Source: an uncultured Clostridia bacterium
GTDB taxonomy: Bacteria; Bacillota; Clostridia; Christensenellales; Borkfalkiaceae
Length of the DNA: 35,613 nt
NCBI GenBank assembly: GCA_947629725.1
Contig: CANREU010000003.1
Coordinates: 1-35,613 of the forward strand
Direction of reading: 5' to 3'
The notes below the pieces were generated by a model. It was given only the letters and a program-made list of their open reading frames with translations, searched no databases and was not told the DNA's origin. This document shows positions 16,395 through 26,238 of the stretch, in pieces (position 1 is the stretch's first letter; each line of letters starts with the position of its first letter). Made by a program: the position numbers and the translations under genes.

Positions 16395-17903
16395 TTATTC
16401 CGAATAGTAGCCCACAACGAAGAGCCACATGGTCTCCTCGGAGGCGTTGAGCCCGAGCCCTTCCGCCGTGCCCTCGCCGTCGTTGAAGAGCCCCATCTGC
16501 GTCGCATATTCCTGCAAGAAGATGCGGAGTTCCTCGGTGAGCGGGTGGGTGCCGTTCCTGTCGCAGTGGTTGGAGTAGAACGCCCCGCCGGGAACGGAGA
16601 TCGCCCGAAGATCCCACGGGTCTTGGCTCGTCATGTTCCGTCCGATGAAGTCGGTGTAGTCCTTGCCCTTGTCGCCGACGATGAGGCGCAAGGAGACGCG
16701 CTGGTCCATAAATCCGCCGTCGAGCACGGTGCTCGCCTCGCAGATGCGGGCGCGGAGAACGGTGCCGTACCTCTTCGGGTCGGTCACGGGGGCGCTCGGG
16801 TCGGCGATCATGTGCCAATAGCCGTCGCCGCCGTCCTTCTGCTCCCAGAGCCCGTAGAGCGGGTTCCCGTTGTCGTCCGTCACGCGGAGGATGTTGGCGG
16901 TATCCTGATAAGCGTAGCGCCACGTGCCCGAGACGGCGGGAAGTTTGGTCTTATCCAAGTTCACCGAGAGGAGATCGTTCGTCGTGTCGAAGGGACCGAC
17001 CGCGACCACGGGATCGTAGGTGGAGCCCGGCCGCTCGTAGGAGCCCTCCCTCTTTATGGTGAAGTCGATATTGAGGGGATATTTGCCCACCGTCTCCGCA
17101 AAGATACGGAAGATGAAGACGTTTCCGACCTCGTCGCCGCTCACCTTGAAGGTGAGTTTGAAGTTCTTGGTGTAGTTGCCGCTCGTGCTGCCGCCGTCCG
17201 CCGAATACGCGATGTACGGATTGATGTAGGCAAAGCTGCCGTAATACACCTCGACTTTGGGGTTGATCTCATCCGCCGAAACATCGACCCACGACTGGAT
17301 GGAGAGCTCGCCGCTGTAGGTGGGCTGGTACATATACCATACCCCCACCCCGTCCTTCTCGATGGTCGCGCGGTAGGTGCCGAGATCCTCAAACGTCAAC
17401 CCGCGCGCCGTACCCATCGAGGCATTGACATAGATGTTGAAACCCGATGTGGGGCTGAGGATGGTGAGGAGCTCGATGGTGATGCTCTTGTGGAAGTTAT
17501 CCGCCGTGTAGCCGTTACAGTCGTAGGTGTAGCCCGCGGGGACGGGGCTGATGGTCACCTGATATTCGCCGTCGAGCCCCGAGCAGGTGGCGACGCCGAT
17601 CTCGTTGAACGGAGCGGTGAAGGAGTCGCCGTCCACCCCCTTCCATTGCGCCGTGACGGGCGTCGTGACGATGAAGGGGCCGCCCGTATCGAGGACAAGG
17701 TTCACCGTGAAGGGGGCGTTCTCGTCCCCTCCCGAGGGATCCGTGCCCGTTCCGCCGCCGCCCGGGCTGTCCTCTCCTCCCGTCGAGGGAAGGTCGGGAA
17801 GTTCCGGCGTTGTGGTGGGCGGGGAGAAGAATCCGCAGCCCGCGCAGAATATGAGGGCGAGCGCCGCCGCGGCGATTGCCGAAAACCGTTTCAAACGTTT
17901 CAT
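16395..17903 (-). CDS. Lipoprotein, last gene of the MoxR-vWA operon
   Basis: The 502-residue product has a basic start, a hydrophobic stretch and a lipobox-like CAGC (Cys23). A Pro/Thr- then Gly/Asp-rich linker (about residues 27-65) follows, and then a long beta-rich exported region. No known domain or catalytic motif was recognised. The C-terminus ends in an ETMWLFVVGYYSE strand. The start ATG overlaps the stop of the large vWA gene (ATGA), with an excellent GGGAGGTG ribosome site inside that gene, which fixes the start. An operator or terminator lies only after its end, so it is co-expressed with MoxR, DUF58 and the vWA proteins. A likely role is an outer-face partner or client of the vWA proteins; this is inference from position only. 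Confidence 0.8.
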   Translation of the reverse strand: MKRLKRFSAIAAAALALIFCAGCGFFSPPTTTPELPDLPSTGGEDSPGGGGTGTDPSGGDENAPFTVNLVLDTGGPFIVTTPVTAQWKGVDGDSFTAPFNEIGVATCSGLDGEYQVTISPVPAGYTYDCNGYTADNFHKSITIELLTILSPTSGFNIYVNASMGTARGLTFEDLGTYRATIEKDGVGVWYMYQPTYSGELSIQSWVDVSADEINPKVEVYYGSFAYINPYIAYSADGGSTSGNYTKNFKLTFKVSGDEVGNVFIFRIFAETVGKYPLNIDFTIKREGSYERPGSTYDPVVAVGPFDTTNDLLSVNLDKTKLPAVSGTWRYAYQDTANILRVTDDNGNPLYGLWEQKDGGDGYWHMIADPSAPVTDPKRYGTVLRARICEASTVLDGGFMDQRVSLRLIVGDKGKDYTDFIGRNMTSQDPWDLRAISVPGGAFYSNHCDRNGTHPLTEELRIFLQEYATQMGLFNDGEGTAEGLGLNASEETMWLFVVGYYSE

Positions 17904-20815
17904 TGTCCGGCACCTCCCTTCTGTTGTTTTTTCTTGAAGCCGAAGAAGCTCTTGATGTCCTCCCACTTGAGTTTACGCACGATGATGTCGATGATGTAGA
18001 GCACGACCGCCGTGATGAGAAGAGGCAAGACGAGGCTCAAGGTGTAGGTGCTGAGGTCGCTCTCGTCGTTCTCGAGGGTGAGTTTGCCGTCGAGGCTCAC
18101 CGTGCCGCCCTCGTCGATCGCCTTGTGGAGGACGCCGACGTCGTAGCCCGCGAACGAATCGTATTCGGGCTCGTAGGGAATGGTCACCGATTCGAGGGTC
18201 TCGTAGGTGTTGTCGTTGTACTCATAGAGGATGCGCACGCTGTATTCGCCGAGCTCCGCCGTCTCGAATTCGTAGTAGTAGCTGTAGGAGCCGAACGTCA
18301 TATCCGCGGTGCGGACGACGGGCTCCTCTCCCTCTGCGGCGGGATAGGTGATCTCGACCTTCGCCGTCGCCGAGAAGTGGGTCGATCCGATGGCGGGGGT
18401 GATCTCCACGCGGGTGACCGTCCCCTCCCGCTCGACGTTCACGGAATAGGGCGCGCCGTTCTTTTCGTCGGGCACGGAGACCTCATAGACGTTGGAGAAG
18501 AACTTGCCGTCGAGCCCCGCTTCCGTCCAGTTGTCCAGCCATGCGCCGCTGTATGCGCTCGTGAAGGAGGAAACTTTGCCGTTGCCGTAGTTCCAATAGG
18601 TGTAGAGCGGGACTTTCGAGGTCGCGCCGCTCGACTTCACATGGTTGGCGGTGAGCACGGTGGTCGTGCTCGGCTTGGTGACGGTGTAGTAATACCCGCC
18701 GATCTCGGGGATGTTCGTCCCGATCGCGTTGGGAGAGTTGAGCACCTCGTCGCGGCGGCGCTCGATGTTGACGGTCGTCGGCCGCTCGATGACCGATTCG
18801 GTGACGGGGCCCGTCATCTCGGCGAACACCTTGTCGCTGATCTCGCCCTCGGCGCTCGTGTTGTGGGTGTATTTGCCCCCGCTCGCCTCGGTGATGTCGA
18901 TGAGTTCCTGGCACTGCGCGCGGTAAGTCGGGTTGGCGTTGTTGAGGCCGCTGTTCGTGCCGTCGCCCGGGCGGCCCACGTCGAACACCGAAGTGATGAC
19001 GCCGTCGTCGTTATACATTTCCGCCGCGATGTCGCTGAGATCCTCCGAGCTGTCGCCGTAGCCCATGCCGTCGGTGATGAGCATGATCTGCTTGCCGCCG
19101 CTGAACTCGCCCGCGAGAGAGAGCTGCTTCTGCGCCTCGCGGAGGGAGGATGCGATCATCGTGCCCTGCCACTTCTCTAAATCGTCGATGATGGAGTAGA
19201 GACGGTCGGGGTTGGTGTTGGGTGCGGGCGGCTGTTTCACCCAGATCTCGCCCGCGAATGCGACGATGCACACATAGTCGTTGGGGTTGAGAATGCCCAC
19301 GAGCTTCTTTGCGACCGTCTTGGCGAGGCTTAAATGGTAGAGCTGGTTCATACTGCGGGAGACGTCGATGACGATGGTGTAGAGCCGCTGGTCGTCCTGG
19401 CTCCTGCCGTAGCTCACGGGAACGAGGTCGGCAAGGGATTGGAGGGCCTCCTGCTTCTTTTGCTTATCGCCCGCGAGCGGGTCGTCGGGGTCGATGGGTT
19501 CGGACGTCGCAAGGTTCTGCAACTCCAAATTCCCCGCCGTGACGAGGCTCTTCCCGAAGACGGAGACGACCTTCTGCACGTTGCCGATGAAGGCGTTGTA
19601 GTCGTTGAAGTCGGTGACGTCCATGTCCGCGAGGACGATCTCGTCGTACTTGGCGAGCTCCTCCACGGTGAAGGGGACCCTGTTCTCCTTTTGGGTGCCC
19701 GCGTTGAGATAGAGCTTGACGTTGTCGTTCGCGCTCTCGATCTCGCTCTTGTAGGCGTTCTTCACGGAGGCGGAGCCGGAGGACTTCTCATAGATGTCGA
19801 GCTCCGCGACGTCCTTATACCGCTCGACCGCCGCCGTCACGTCGTCCCAGCTCTGGGTGACGACGAGCACCTTCACCTCGCTCGAGACGACCTGCGTGAA
19901 GAGGTAGCGGTTGTTGTTGGGGTTGGCGTCGTCGGACGGGTTCTCCGTGCGCACGGTCACCTCATAGTGATAAGTGCCCGCGGCGTTCGTGGGAAGGTCG
20001 GTGAAGGTGATGTTGTTGGTGCCCGCCGTGATGTGGGGCGCCTGCGTCCGCGTGTCGCTCTCGAGGCCCGCGAGAGTGATGAACTCGGGGCAGGTGAGGG
20101 TGACGAACACGTTCGCGTCGTTATTGGAGCGGATCTCGATGCTCACGTCCTCCCTGTGGTTGAGGAAGACGGTCTTCGTGTAAGAAGCCGCGGAGATCTG
20201 CACCTCCTTGTCGGTGGGCTGCAGGTTGTCGTTGAGGTAGATGGCGTCCACCTTGATGTTGCGCATGCGGAGCTCGTTCACGGCGCGGCTGATGGCGAAA
20301 GAATCGCTCTCGTCCGTCTGCCTGCCGTCCGTGATGAGGACGATGCGCTTGATGACGTCGCTGCGGAATTGGTCCCCCGCAAAGGAGAGGGCGCCCGCGA
20401 TGTCCGTCTCCGAGTCGTCGACCGTGGACTCCGTAACACTCTTCAAACTTTCCTTCGAACCGGGCGAATTCAGAAGCTCGCTGTCCTTCCCGAAACACAC
20501 GAGCCCCACTTTGGAGTTGCTCGGGTATTTGATGTTGCGGATGATCCCGTCGAGCTTGTCGAGGTTGCGGTTCGCGGAATAGGAGACGTCCGCGACGACC
20601 ATCACCTCCGTTTCGGTGAGCACCGTTTTGACGCTCGTCCCCGCCGCCGCAAACGCGATCACGACGGAGAGCGCCACGTGCAAAAGGATCGACGCGACGT
20701 TGTGTCCGTTTCTGTTCTCTTTTCTGACCGCGATGGCAAACGGGATCGCGAACGCCGCAATCAGCGGGACCGCGATGAGGAGGAGCCACGCGTTATCGAA
20801 GTTGATACTGCTCAT
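17900..20815 (-). CDS. Membrane protein with two vWA domains and a GATase-like domain
   Basis: The 971-residue product has two N-terminal membrane helices (about residues 9-65). A first vWA domain with MIDAS motif DVSYS (near 76) follows, then Ig-like strands, a glutamine-amidotransferase-like segment (about 330-440, YDEIVLADMDVTDFN) lacking an obvious catalytic Cys, and a second vWA with DVSRS (near 482). Next comes the family hallmark where a 'WNYGNGKVSSFTSAYSG' strand precedes another beta domain. A C-terminal helix (about 927-947) and a basic tail close it. The layout matches BatA-related proteins of MoxR clusters, which bind metal-dependent protein partners outside the membrane. It overlaps the upstream vWA gene by 23 bases. 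The specific partner is unknown. Confidence 0.87.
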   Translation of the reverse strand: MSSINFDNAWLLLIAVPLIAAFAIPFAIAVRKENRNGHNVASILLHVALSVVIAFAAAGTSVKTVLTETEVMVVADVSYSANRNLDKLDGIIRNIKYPSNSKVGLVCFGKDSELLNSPGSKESLKSVTESTVDDSETDIAGALSFAGDQFRSDVIKRIVLITDGRQTDESDSFAISRAVNELRMRNIKVDAIYLNDNLQPTDKEVQISAASYTKTVFLNHREDVSIEIRSNNDANVFVTLTCPEFITLAGLESDTRTQAPHITAGTNNITFTDLPTNAAGTYHYEVTVRTENPSDDANPNNNRYLFTQVVSSEVKVLVVTQSWDDVTAAVERYKDVAELDIYEKSSGSASVKNAYKSEIESANDNVKLYLNAGTQKENRVPFTVEELAKYDEIVLADMDVTDFNDYNAFIGNVQKVVSVFGKSLVTAGNLELQNLATSEPIDPDDPLAGDKQKKQEALQSLADLVPVSYGRSQDDQRLYTIVIDVSRSMNQLYHLSLAKTVAKKLVGILNPNDYVCIVAFAGEIWVKQPPAPNTNPDRLYSIIDDLEKWQGTMIASSLREAQKQLSLAGEFSGGKQIMLITDGMGYGDSSEDLSDIAAEMYNDDGVITSVFDVGRPGDGTNSGLNNANPTYRAQCQELIDITEASGGKYTHNTSAEGEISDKVFAEMTGPVTESVIERPTTVNIERRRDEVLNSPNAIGTNIPEIGGYYYTVTKPSTTTVLTANHVKSSGATSKVPLYTYWNYGNGKVSSFTSAYSGAWLDNWTEAGLDGKFFSNVYEVSVPDEKNGAPYSVNVEREGTVTRVEITPAIGSTHFSATAKVEITYPAAEGEEPVVRTADMTFGSYSYYYEFETAELGEYSVRILYEYNDNTYETLESVTIPYEPEYDSFAGYDVGVLHKAIDEGGTVSLDGKLTLENDESDLSTYTLSLVLPLLITAVVLYIIDIIVRKLKWEDIKSFFGFKKKQQKGGAGQ

Positions 20816-22670
20816 AACAATATACTCCGTATTCCGCCGCCGCGAGAAGGGCGAGGATGATAAACAGATAGAGAAGGTCGTCGTAGACGCCGTCCCTGCC
20901 GCCGCTTTCGGGGGTGCCGTAGATCACGCGCATCGCCTCCGTTTCGCTCGGGGCGCGCTCCGCCTCGGCGAGGGAGGAATAGACGTTGATCGTGCGGACA
21001 GACCCGTCGGCCATGTAGAGCTCGATGTCGTAGGTGCCCACTTCGTTGAGGGTGTATTCCACGATGGGAACGCTCGTATCGGGGAAGCTCTCCTTTCCGT
21101 TGGGGGAGACGATGCGCATGCTGGTGCACCCCGCGACGACGTTCACGGCAAGCGTTTCGCCGCAGACGTACCCCGTCTCCTCGACGACGGGCGGGAAGGT
21201 GTAGTCGAGCAAGTTGTCGACGAGCACGTTGAAGTCGGCGGAGAGGATGAAGGGCGCGCTGTCGCGCGGGTCGAACGCGAACACGACCTCGCGGGCGCCG
21301 CTCTCCGTCGCCCCCGTGAAGAGCATGGGGTTGCCTTCGCAGGTGAGGAGGATGGAGAATTTCGCCCCCAGTCCGCATTTTACATACTGTTTCAGTTCGT
21401 ACTCGGTGCGTGCCGCCGCCCCGGGCACCCCTTCGAGGAGGTTGCGCACCCCCGAATTGGTGGAGTTGGAATAGGCGAGCCCTTCGCGGGGCGCCGACTG
21501 CGAGCCCTGATAGGAGAAATTCGACCCCGCCACGCCCGACTGCGGGTTGACGAACCACACCGCACCGTCCGCGGGAAGCGTTTCGGGCATGAACTGCTCG
21601 AACACGAAGAGGTCGTACCCCGTCTGCCCCTCGTACTCGGAGGGATCGATGACGGTCACCTGGGAGGTGCCCGCCGCGATGAGAGCCGCTTTGAGGAAGA
21701 AGGGCCGTTCGCTCACGAGGAGGGTACGGGAGGAATTCTCGAATTCTACGTTGTAATACACCGCCTCGTCGTCGAGGGAGAGCCCGTCTTCCGTGCCGAG
21801 AGTGACCCGCACCGCGCGGAAGTCCGCCACGTCGTCCACCTCAAAGGTGTAGGCGGACGGGATGAGGGCGAGCACTTCGAGCGGAACGGTGGCATGGGGC
21901 TCCGTCTCGTCGTCGAAGTAGAGGGAGATCTCCACGTCTCCGTCGTTCACGTAGGACATGACCGTCCCCGAAACGGTGATATGGGAGCTGTTTTCGGTGG
22001 GCGTCGTCACGACTTCGATGTCGGAGAGAGAGAAGTTGTCCGCCCTCTCCTCCGCGACGTTTACGACGGTGACGTTCTCCGTCCCCTCATACCTTTTGTC
22101 GGTGATAAGATACACCTTCGTCGAGGGGTCGCTGTCGAAGAATTCCTGCGCCGTCTCCCAAGCCTTGTTGAGATCGTCCGCGCGGTAGCCGACTTCGAGC
22201 TCGTCGAGCATGGCGATGGCGCGGTCCTTGTCGCTGACGTATTCAAACACCGTCTCCGTCGCGTCCCCCACGTAGACGAGGGTGTAGGCGCTTCCCTTCA
22301 TGGAATTTTTGATGACGGAACGGATCTCCTTCTTGCCCGCGTCGAAACGGGTCGTCCCGCCCGCTTCGTAGTTCATGCTGCCCGTGCCGTCGAGCACAAA
22401 GCAATACACGCCGCCCGCATCGGGAATGGTGAAGACGGGCTGCGCAAGGGCGAGGGAGGCGAACACCACCGCGAGGATCTGGAGGATGAGGCTGATGATG
22501 CCGACGATCCTGCTGATCGGGAGGCGCTTTTTGAGGAAGCGCTCCGAGAGCTCCCACAGGTAGGTGGAAGCGATGACCTTCTCGGTGTATTGGTTCTTGA
22601 TGATGTAGATGAGGATGAGGATGGGGACGCCGATGAGCCCCAAGAGCCCCAAAGGATAAGCAAGACTCAT
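20793..22670 (-). CDS. BatA-like membrane vWA protein
   Basis: The 625-residue product starts with the aerotolerance-regulator (BatA N-terminal) pattern: a helix at 5-24 (PLGLLGLIGVPILILIYII) and a second at about 56-78. A vWA domain follows with MIDAS DGTGS (Asp near 93), a Thr where the first Ser is more usual. Middle strands and a GATase-like stretch (VSERPFFLKAALIAAG ... ETLPADGAVWFV) follow, then beta strands and a C-terminal helix (about 595-617). Such proteins work with MoxR ATPases in assembly or folding of other complexes. The ATG at 22670 overlaps the DUF58 stop (ATGA). The next gene carries the larger vWA protein, so the two probably form a membrane complex. Confidence 0.87.
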   Translation of the reverse strand: MSLAYPLGLLGLIGVPILILIYIIKNQYTEKVIASTYLWELSERFLKKRLPISRIVGIISLILQILAVVFASLALAQPVFTIPDAGGVYCFVLDGTGSMNYEAGGTTRFDAGKKEIRSVIKNSMKGSAYTLVYVGDATETVFEYVSDKDRAIAMLDELEVGYRADDLNKAWETAQEFFDSDPSTKVYLITDKRYEGTENVTVVNVAEERADNFSLSDIEVVTTPTENSSHITVSGTVMSYVNDGDVEISLYFDDETEPHATVPLEVLALIPSAYTFEVDDVADFRAVRVTLGTEDGLSLDDEAVYYNVEFENSSRTLLVSERPFFLKAALIAAGTSQVTVIDPSEYEGQTGYDLFVFEQFMPETLPADGAVWFVNPQSGVAGSNFSYQGSQSAPREGLAYSNSTNSGVRNLLEGVPGAAARTEYELKQYVKCGLGAKFSILLTCEGNPMLFTGATESGAREVVFAFDPRDSAPFILSADFNVLVDNLLDYTFPPVVEETGYVCGETLAVNVVAGCTSMRIVSPNGKESFPDTSVPIVEYTLNEVGTYDIELYMADGSVRTINVYSSLAEAERAPSETEAMRVIYGTPESGGRDGVYDDLLYLFIILALLAAAEYGVYCYEQYQLR

Positions 22671-23542
22671 TTGAGCACCCCCATTTCGGTGAGTTTCCCG
22701 AAGAAGATCCCGTTGAGGGACTCCTCCGAGGAGACGAGCATGTAGTTGCCGCCGCGGGCGAGACAAAAGTTGCGGATCCGCCCCGTGGCGTAGTCGAGCG
22801 CCGCCATGTAGGCGCGGATGATGTCCTTCGTGATGTTCTTGCGGTAGATGTGGTTCGCGTCTTCACTGTCGATGAGGTGCATCTTGCCCCGCGTTCTGGG
22901 GGAGAGCTCCTCACGCGCGAGGACCTGCACGCACAGAATATCCCTGCGCTTGTTGGCAAGGTGCTCGATCGCGCCCTCGAAGTCCTCGTCGGTGAGGAAG
23001 TCGGAGATGATGATCGAGAGCCCGTCGCCGTAGCCCACCACGGAGGGAAGGATCGCCTCGGTGATCTTGCTGTCGCCGTCGAACTCGATGCTGTCGAGTT
23101 TGCCGATCTCGTTGTAGAAGGATTCCCGCCCGAGCATGTTCACGAAGACCTCTTCGAGGTGCCCGTCGCGGATCATATACACGGAGACCTTATCCATCTC
23201 GCACACCGAAAGGTATGCGAAGACGGCGGCGAGCCGCAGCGCCTGCTCGTCCTTCCTCCCCTTGCCGAACTTCATCGACTTGCTCGCATCGATATAGATA
23301 CGGGTGTGGACCTGCCGCTCGTCGAGATAGAGCTTCAAATAGAGCTTCTCGAAGCGCGCGAAAGCGTTCCAGTCGATCTTCGTCACATCGTCGCCCGGCA
23401 TATAGTCGCGGTAGTCCGTGAATTCGCACGAAGAGCCGAATGTCTTGCTCTGGTGCGTTCCGCCGAACCTGCCCGCAAGATTGTTTTTGATGAGCGTTTG
23501 GAGCAGTTCCACCTGTTCCAAAAACGCTTCGCTGACTACCAT
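22667..23542 (-). CDS. DUF58 family protein (MoxR partner)
   Basis: The 291-residue product has the DUF58 signature YMPGDDVTKIDWNAFAR (about residues 48-64), then a vWA-like strand with DASKS (about 85-89) that keeps the metal-site serines. No membrane helix is visible, so it is the soluble form of the family. DUF58 proteins nearly always sit beside MoxR ATPases and link them to vWA clients. It starts 10 bases after the moxR stop and overlaps the BatA-like gene by 4 bases. The ATG at 23542 begins MVVSEAFLEQVELLQ, a normal DUF58 start. Confidence 0.92.
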   Translation of the reverse strand: MVVSEAFLEQVELLQTLIKNNLAGRFGGTHQSKTFGSSCEFTDYRDYMPGDDVTKIDWNAFARFEKLYLKLYLDERQVHTRIYIDASKSMKFGKGRKDEQALRLAAVFAYLSVCEMDKVSVYMIRDGHLEEVFVNMLGRESFYNEIGKLDSIEFDGDSKITEAILPSVVGYGDGLSIIISDFLTDEDFEGAIEHLANKRRDILCVQVLAREELSPRTRGKMHLIDSEDANHIYRKNITKDIIRAYMAALDYATGRIRNFCLARGGNYMLVSSEESLNGIFFGKLTEMGVLK

Positions 23543-23552
23543 CTTGTCTTCC

Positions 23553-24665
23553 TTATCTGGTTTCGTTCACGAGCTGCTTGATGATGTCGTCCACCGTGAG
23601 CTTTTCGCTGATGGCGGTGTAGTTGATCTTCACCCTGTGGCGCAAAACGGGGCAGGCGAGCGCCTTCACATCCTGATAGGAGACGTTGTAGTGCCCGTTC
23701 ATGAGCGCGCGCACTTTCGCGCAGGTGATGAGCGCCTGCGCCGCACGCGGGGACGCGCCGTATTTAATATACTTCTTGGTGTTCGCGGGCGAGCTGTCCA
23801 GCTCGGGGTGGGAGTTGGCGACGATGTCCGCCGCAAACTTCACGACCGCGTCGATGACGGGCACCGTCTTGGCGAGCTCGCGCATCTCGAGGATGGTGGG
23901 GCCGTCCACGACCGCCGTCGCCGTCTCGTCCATCGTGATCTGCGTCATGTTGACGATCCCGATGAGGTCGTCCACGCTCGGGAAGTTGACGAGGAGCTTG
24001 AACATGAAACGGTCCATCTGCGCCTCGGGAAGAGGATAGGTACCGTCCTGCTCGATGGGGTTCTCCGTCGCGAGGACGAAGAAGGGCTCCTCGAGTGCAT
24101 ACGTCTTCTTTGCGACCGTGACCTTGTGCTCCTGCATGACCTCGAGCATGGCGGCCTGCGTCTTGGGGGTCGCACGGTTGATCTCGTCGGCGAGGATGAG
24201 GTTGGAGAAGATGGGCCCTCTCTGGAAGGACATCGACATTCTGCCGCTCGCGTCCTGCTCGATGATGTTGGTACCCGTCACGTCCGACGGCATGAGGTCG
24301 GGCGTGAACTGGATCCGCGAGAAGGGCAGGCGCAGCGCCTTCCCGAGGGAGCGGACGAGACGGGTCTTGCCGACCCCGGGCACCCCTTCGAGGAGGACAT
24401 TGCCGCCCGCGATGATCGCGCACAGCACGTTGTCGACCACGTCTTGCTGACCGACGAAGTCCTTCGCGAGCTCATCCTTGATCCGCTTGATCGACGCGCT
24501 GAACTTGTCGATCCGTGCAGTATCGTAGGCGCTCATGGCGGGAGCTTCGATCTCGGGGAATTCATACTCCGCGGGGCCGTCCGCATTCACTTCGGGCGAC
24601 GGCGTGTAGAGCTCCTCCTCTTCGGGAGCAAGCTCCCCGTTCTTTGTCTTTTTCCGATTTTTCAT
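23553..24665 (-). CDS. MoxR family AAA+ ATPase
   Basis: The 370-residue product has an acidic, charged extension of about 45 residues, then the AAA+ core. Walker A is EGVPGVGKT (93-101), Walker B LILADE (156-161) followed by the INRA that marks the MoxR clade, and the sensor-1 region reads FFVLATENPIEQDGTYPLPEAQ. The C-terminal lid contains GASPRAAQAL with the sensor-2 Arg. MoxR ATPases act as chaperone-like remodelling motors for vWA-containing partners. The ATG at 24665 is 7 bases after the previous stop and preceded by GAGG. Its neighbours DUF58 and two vWA proteins are the expected partners. Confidence 0.96.
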   Translation of the reverse strand: MKNRKKTKNGELAPEEEELYTPSPEVNADGPAEYEFPEIEAPAMSAYDTARIDKFSASIKRIKDELAKDFVGQQDVVDNVLCAIIAGGNVLLEGVPGVGKTRLVRSLGKALRLPFSRIQFTPDLMPSDVTGTNIIEQDASGRMSMSFQRGPIFSNLILADEINRATPKTQAAMLEVMQEHKVTVAKKTYALEEPFFVLATENPIEQDGTYPLPEAQMDRFMFKLLVNFPSVDDLIGIVNMTQITMDETATAVVDGPTILEMRELAKTVPVIDAVVKFAADIVANSHPELDSSPANTKKYIKYGASPRAAQALITCAKVRALMNGHYNVSYQDVKALACPVLRHRVKINYTAISEKLTVDDIIKQLVNETR

Positions 24666-24672
24666 AATTACC

Positions 24673-26223
24673 TCACTCTTCGGCTGGAATGCCGCCATAT
24701 AACATTTCGATGTAGCGCTGCACCATCGCGCGCTGTTCTTCGGTGAGATCGCCGCTGCGGAGGAGCTTTTGCATCTCCGCGCTGTACTCATCGAGGATCT
24801 TTCCGTACTGCACATATCCGCCCACGGCGGGATCGTACACTTCGTCGTTGCTGCCGTACTGCGTTTGGCCGGAGCCCCAGCCGCCGCTTCCCTGATCGTC
24901 CTCGTTGTCGTCGTCGGGCGGTTTGGTGGGATCGTCCGAACCGTCGCCCGTGCCCTCGGGATCGGGTTCGCCCGCCTCGATCGGAAGACCGAAGAGGTTT
25001 TTGAGATAGTTCCCGATGTGACGGTCCATCGCGCCGCGGTAGCTCTGGTCGCCGAGGGAGGACGTGAGCGCGTCGAACATCATGCCGAAGAGGCTGTCGA
25101 GCTCCTTCTGCGCGGGGGAAAGTTCGGGCCCGGGCTCCGGTTCTGGTTCGGGCTCCTCCTCCGCTGCCTCGGGCGTTCCCGCAAGCTCATCGCGGATCTT
25201 GTAGAGCTCGAGGGAATACTCATTGAGAATGTCGCAAAGGGGGTCGGATGCGGGATACTCGGAGAGAAGGACGGCGCTTGCCGCCGCGCCCGCCGCTTCC
25301 GCGAGCCGCACGCCGAGGTCGTCGCCGTCGGCGAACAGGGCGCGGTATTCCTCCCATCTCTTCTCGAGCCGCTCCTCAACGAGGATCGTCTTCGTCTCAT
25401 AGAAGCCTGCTACGTCCTCATATTTGAGGAGGGTGTACACGCGGTAGGTCTCGCCGCCGCGGGTGAGCATCTCCGCGAGATCCTGCTGCCCCGCCGCCTG
25501 CAAACGGGAGGCGAGGTCGGGATAACTGTTGGGGGGAAGGAGGATGGAGGAGACCTTCTCGAGGGTCGCATCGAGGGCGGCGAGCTTTGCGCTCTCCGTC
25601 TTGGCCTCGCCGAGCGCTTCGATGAACTCGTTGAGCGCCGCCACCGCGCCGCTCTTTTCCTCCGCCGCGAGGCCGGACTTCTGCACGTTCTCGATGAGGA
25701 AGCGGATGTTGTCCGCCTGCCAGTCGGTGAGTTCAAAGGGCGGGTCCTCCGTCTGCGCGCCCACATTGCGGAAGGGCACGAATGCCGCCGCAAAGAAGAG
25801 GGCAAATGCCACAATTCCCGCACACAGGTAGGCAAAAAGTTTGCCCGTTCTCACATGGCGGCGGGGAAGCGCGTCGAGGGTATCGTAGGCGTCCGCGCGC
25901 TGCCGCTCCACCATTGCGCCCGTGGCAGACGAAAATTCGTAGGCAGTCTGCACTTTTTCGTTCAAAGCGAACTCCGTGTCGAGATTTTTCGCCACTTTCT
26001 TGCCGTTCGGGCGGAGGAAGAGAAGGGCGAGGGCAAAGGAGACCGCCGCCATCCCGCCGCCGATGAGGGCGTAGTAGAGCGCGTCGATCACGACCCCGCA
26101 CAGCTTCAGCGTGAGGAGGACGGCGCCGACCGAGAAGAGCCCGACAAAGACCCCTATCGCGAGGGACATGCCGACCGCCGCGATCCAATCGTTTCGTTTG
26201 AATTTTTCAAATGATTTGTTCAT
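24673..26223 (-). CDS. Membrane protein with helical domain, MoxR operon
   Basis: The 516-residue product has two membrane helices at about residues 13-70 and a third at about 127-150. A long, mainly helical and acidic region rich in Glu/Ala follows, then a Glu-Pro repeat (EPEPEPEPG, near 360) and an Asp/Gly-rich low-complexity stretch, and finally a short helical C-terminus. The beginning resembles DUF4175-like membrane proteins found in other MoxR clusters, but this is only a pattern match. It starts 15 bases after the first lipoprotein gene, with GGAG 6 bases upstream of the ATG. It could be a scaffold that brings the MoxR motor to the membrane. No enzymatic motif is seen. Confidence 0.75.
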   Translation of the reverse strand: MNKSFEKFKRNDWIAAVGMSLAIGVFVGLFSVGAVLLTLKLCGVVIDALYYALIGGGMAAVSFALALLFLRPNGKKVAKNLDTEFALNEKVQTAYEFSSATGAMVERQRADAYDTLDALPRRHVRTGKLFAYLCAGIVAFALFFAAAFVPFRNVGAQTEDPPFELTDWQADNIRFLIENVQKSGLAAEEKSGAVAALNEFIEALGEAKTESAKLAALDATLEKVSSILLPPNSYPDLASRLQAAGQQDLAEMLTRGGETYRVYTLLKYEDVAGFYETKTILVEERLEKRWEEYRALFADGDDLGVRLAEAAGAAASAVLLSEYPASDPLCDILNEYSLELYKIRDELAGTPEAAEEEPEPEPEPGPELSPAQKELDSLFGMMFDALTSSLGDQSYRGAMDRHIGNYLKNLFGLPIEAGEPDPEGTGDGSDDPTKPPDDDNEDDQGSGGWGSGQTQYGSNDEVYDPAVGGYVQYGKILDEYSAEMQKLLRSGDLTEEQRAMVQRYIEMLYGGIPAEE

Positions 26224-26238
26224 AGGCGCTCCGAAAGA

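Noticed and set aside
19334..22745. Plus-strand frames of 500-700 codons opposite the two vWA genes
   Set aside because: Shadows: no ribosome site, mirror composition, and the minus frames show complete vWA motifs and overlapping stops and starts.
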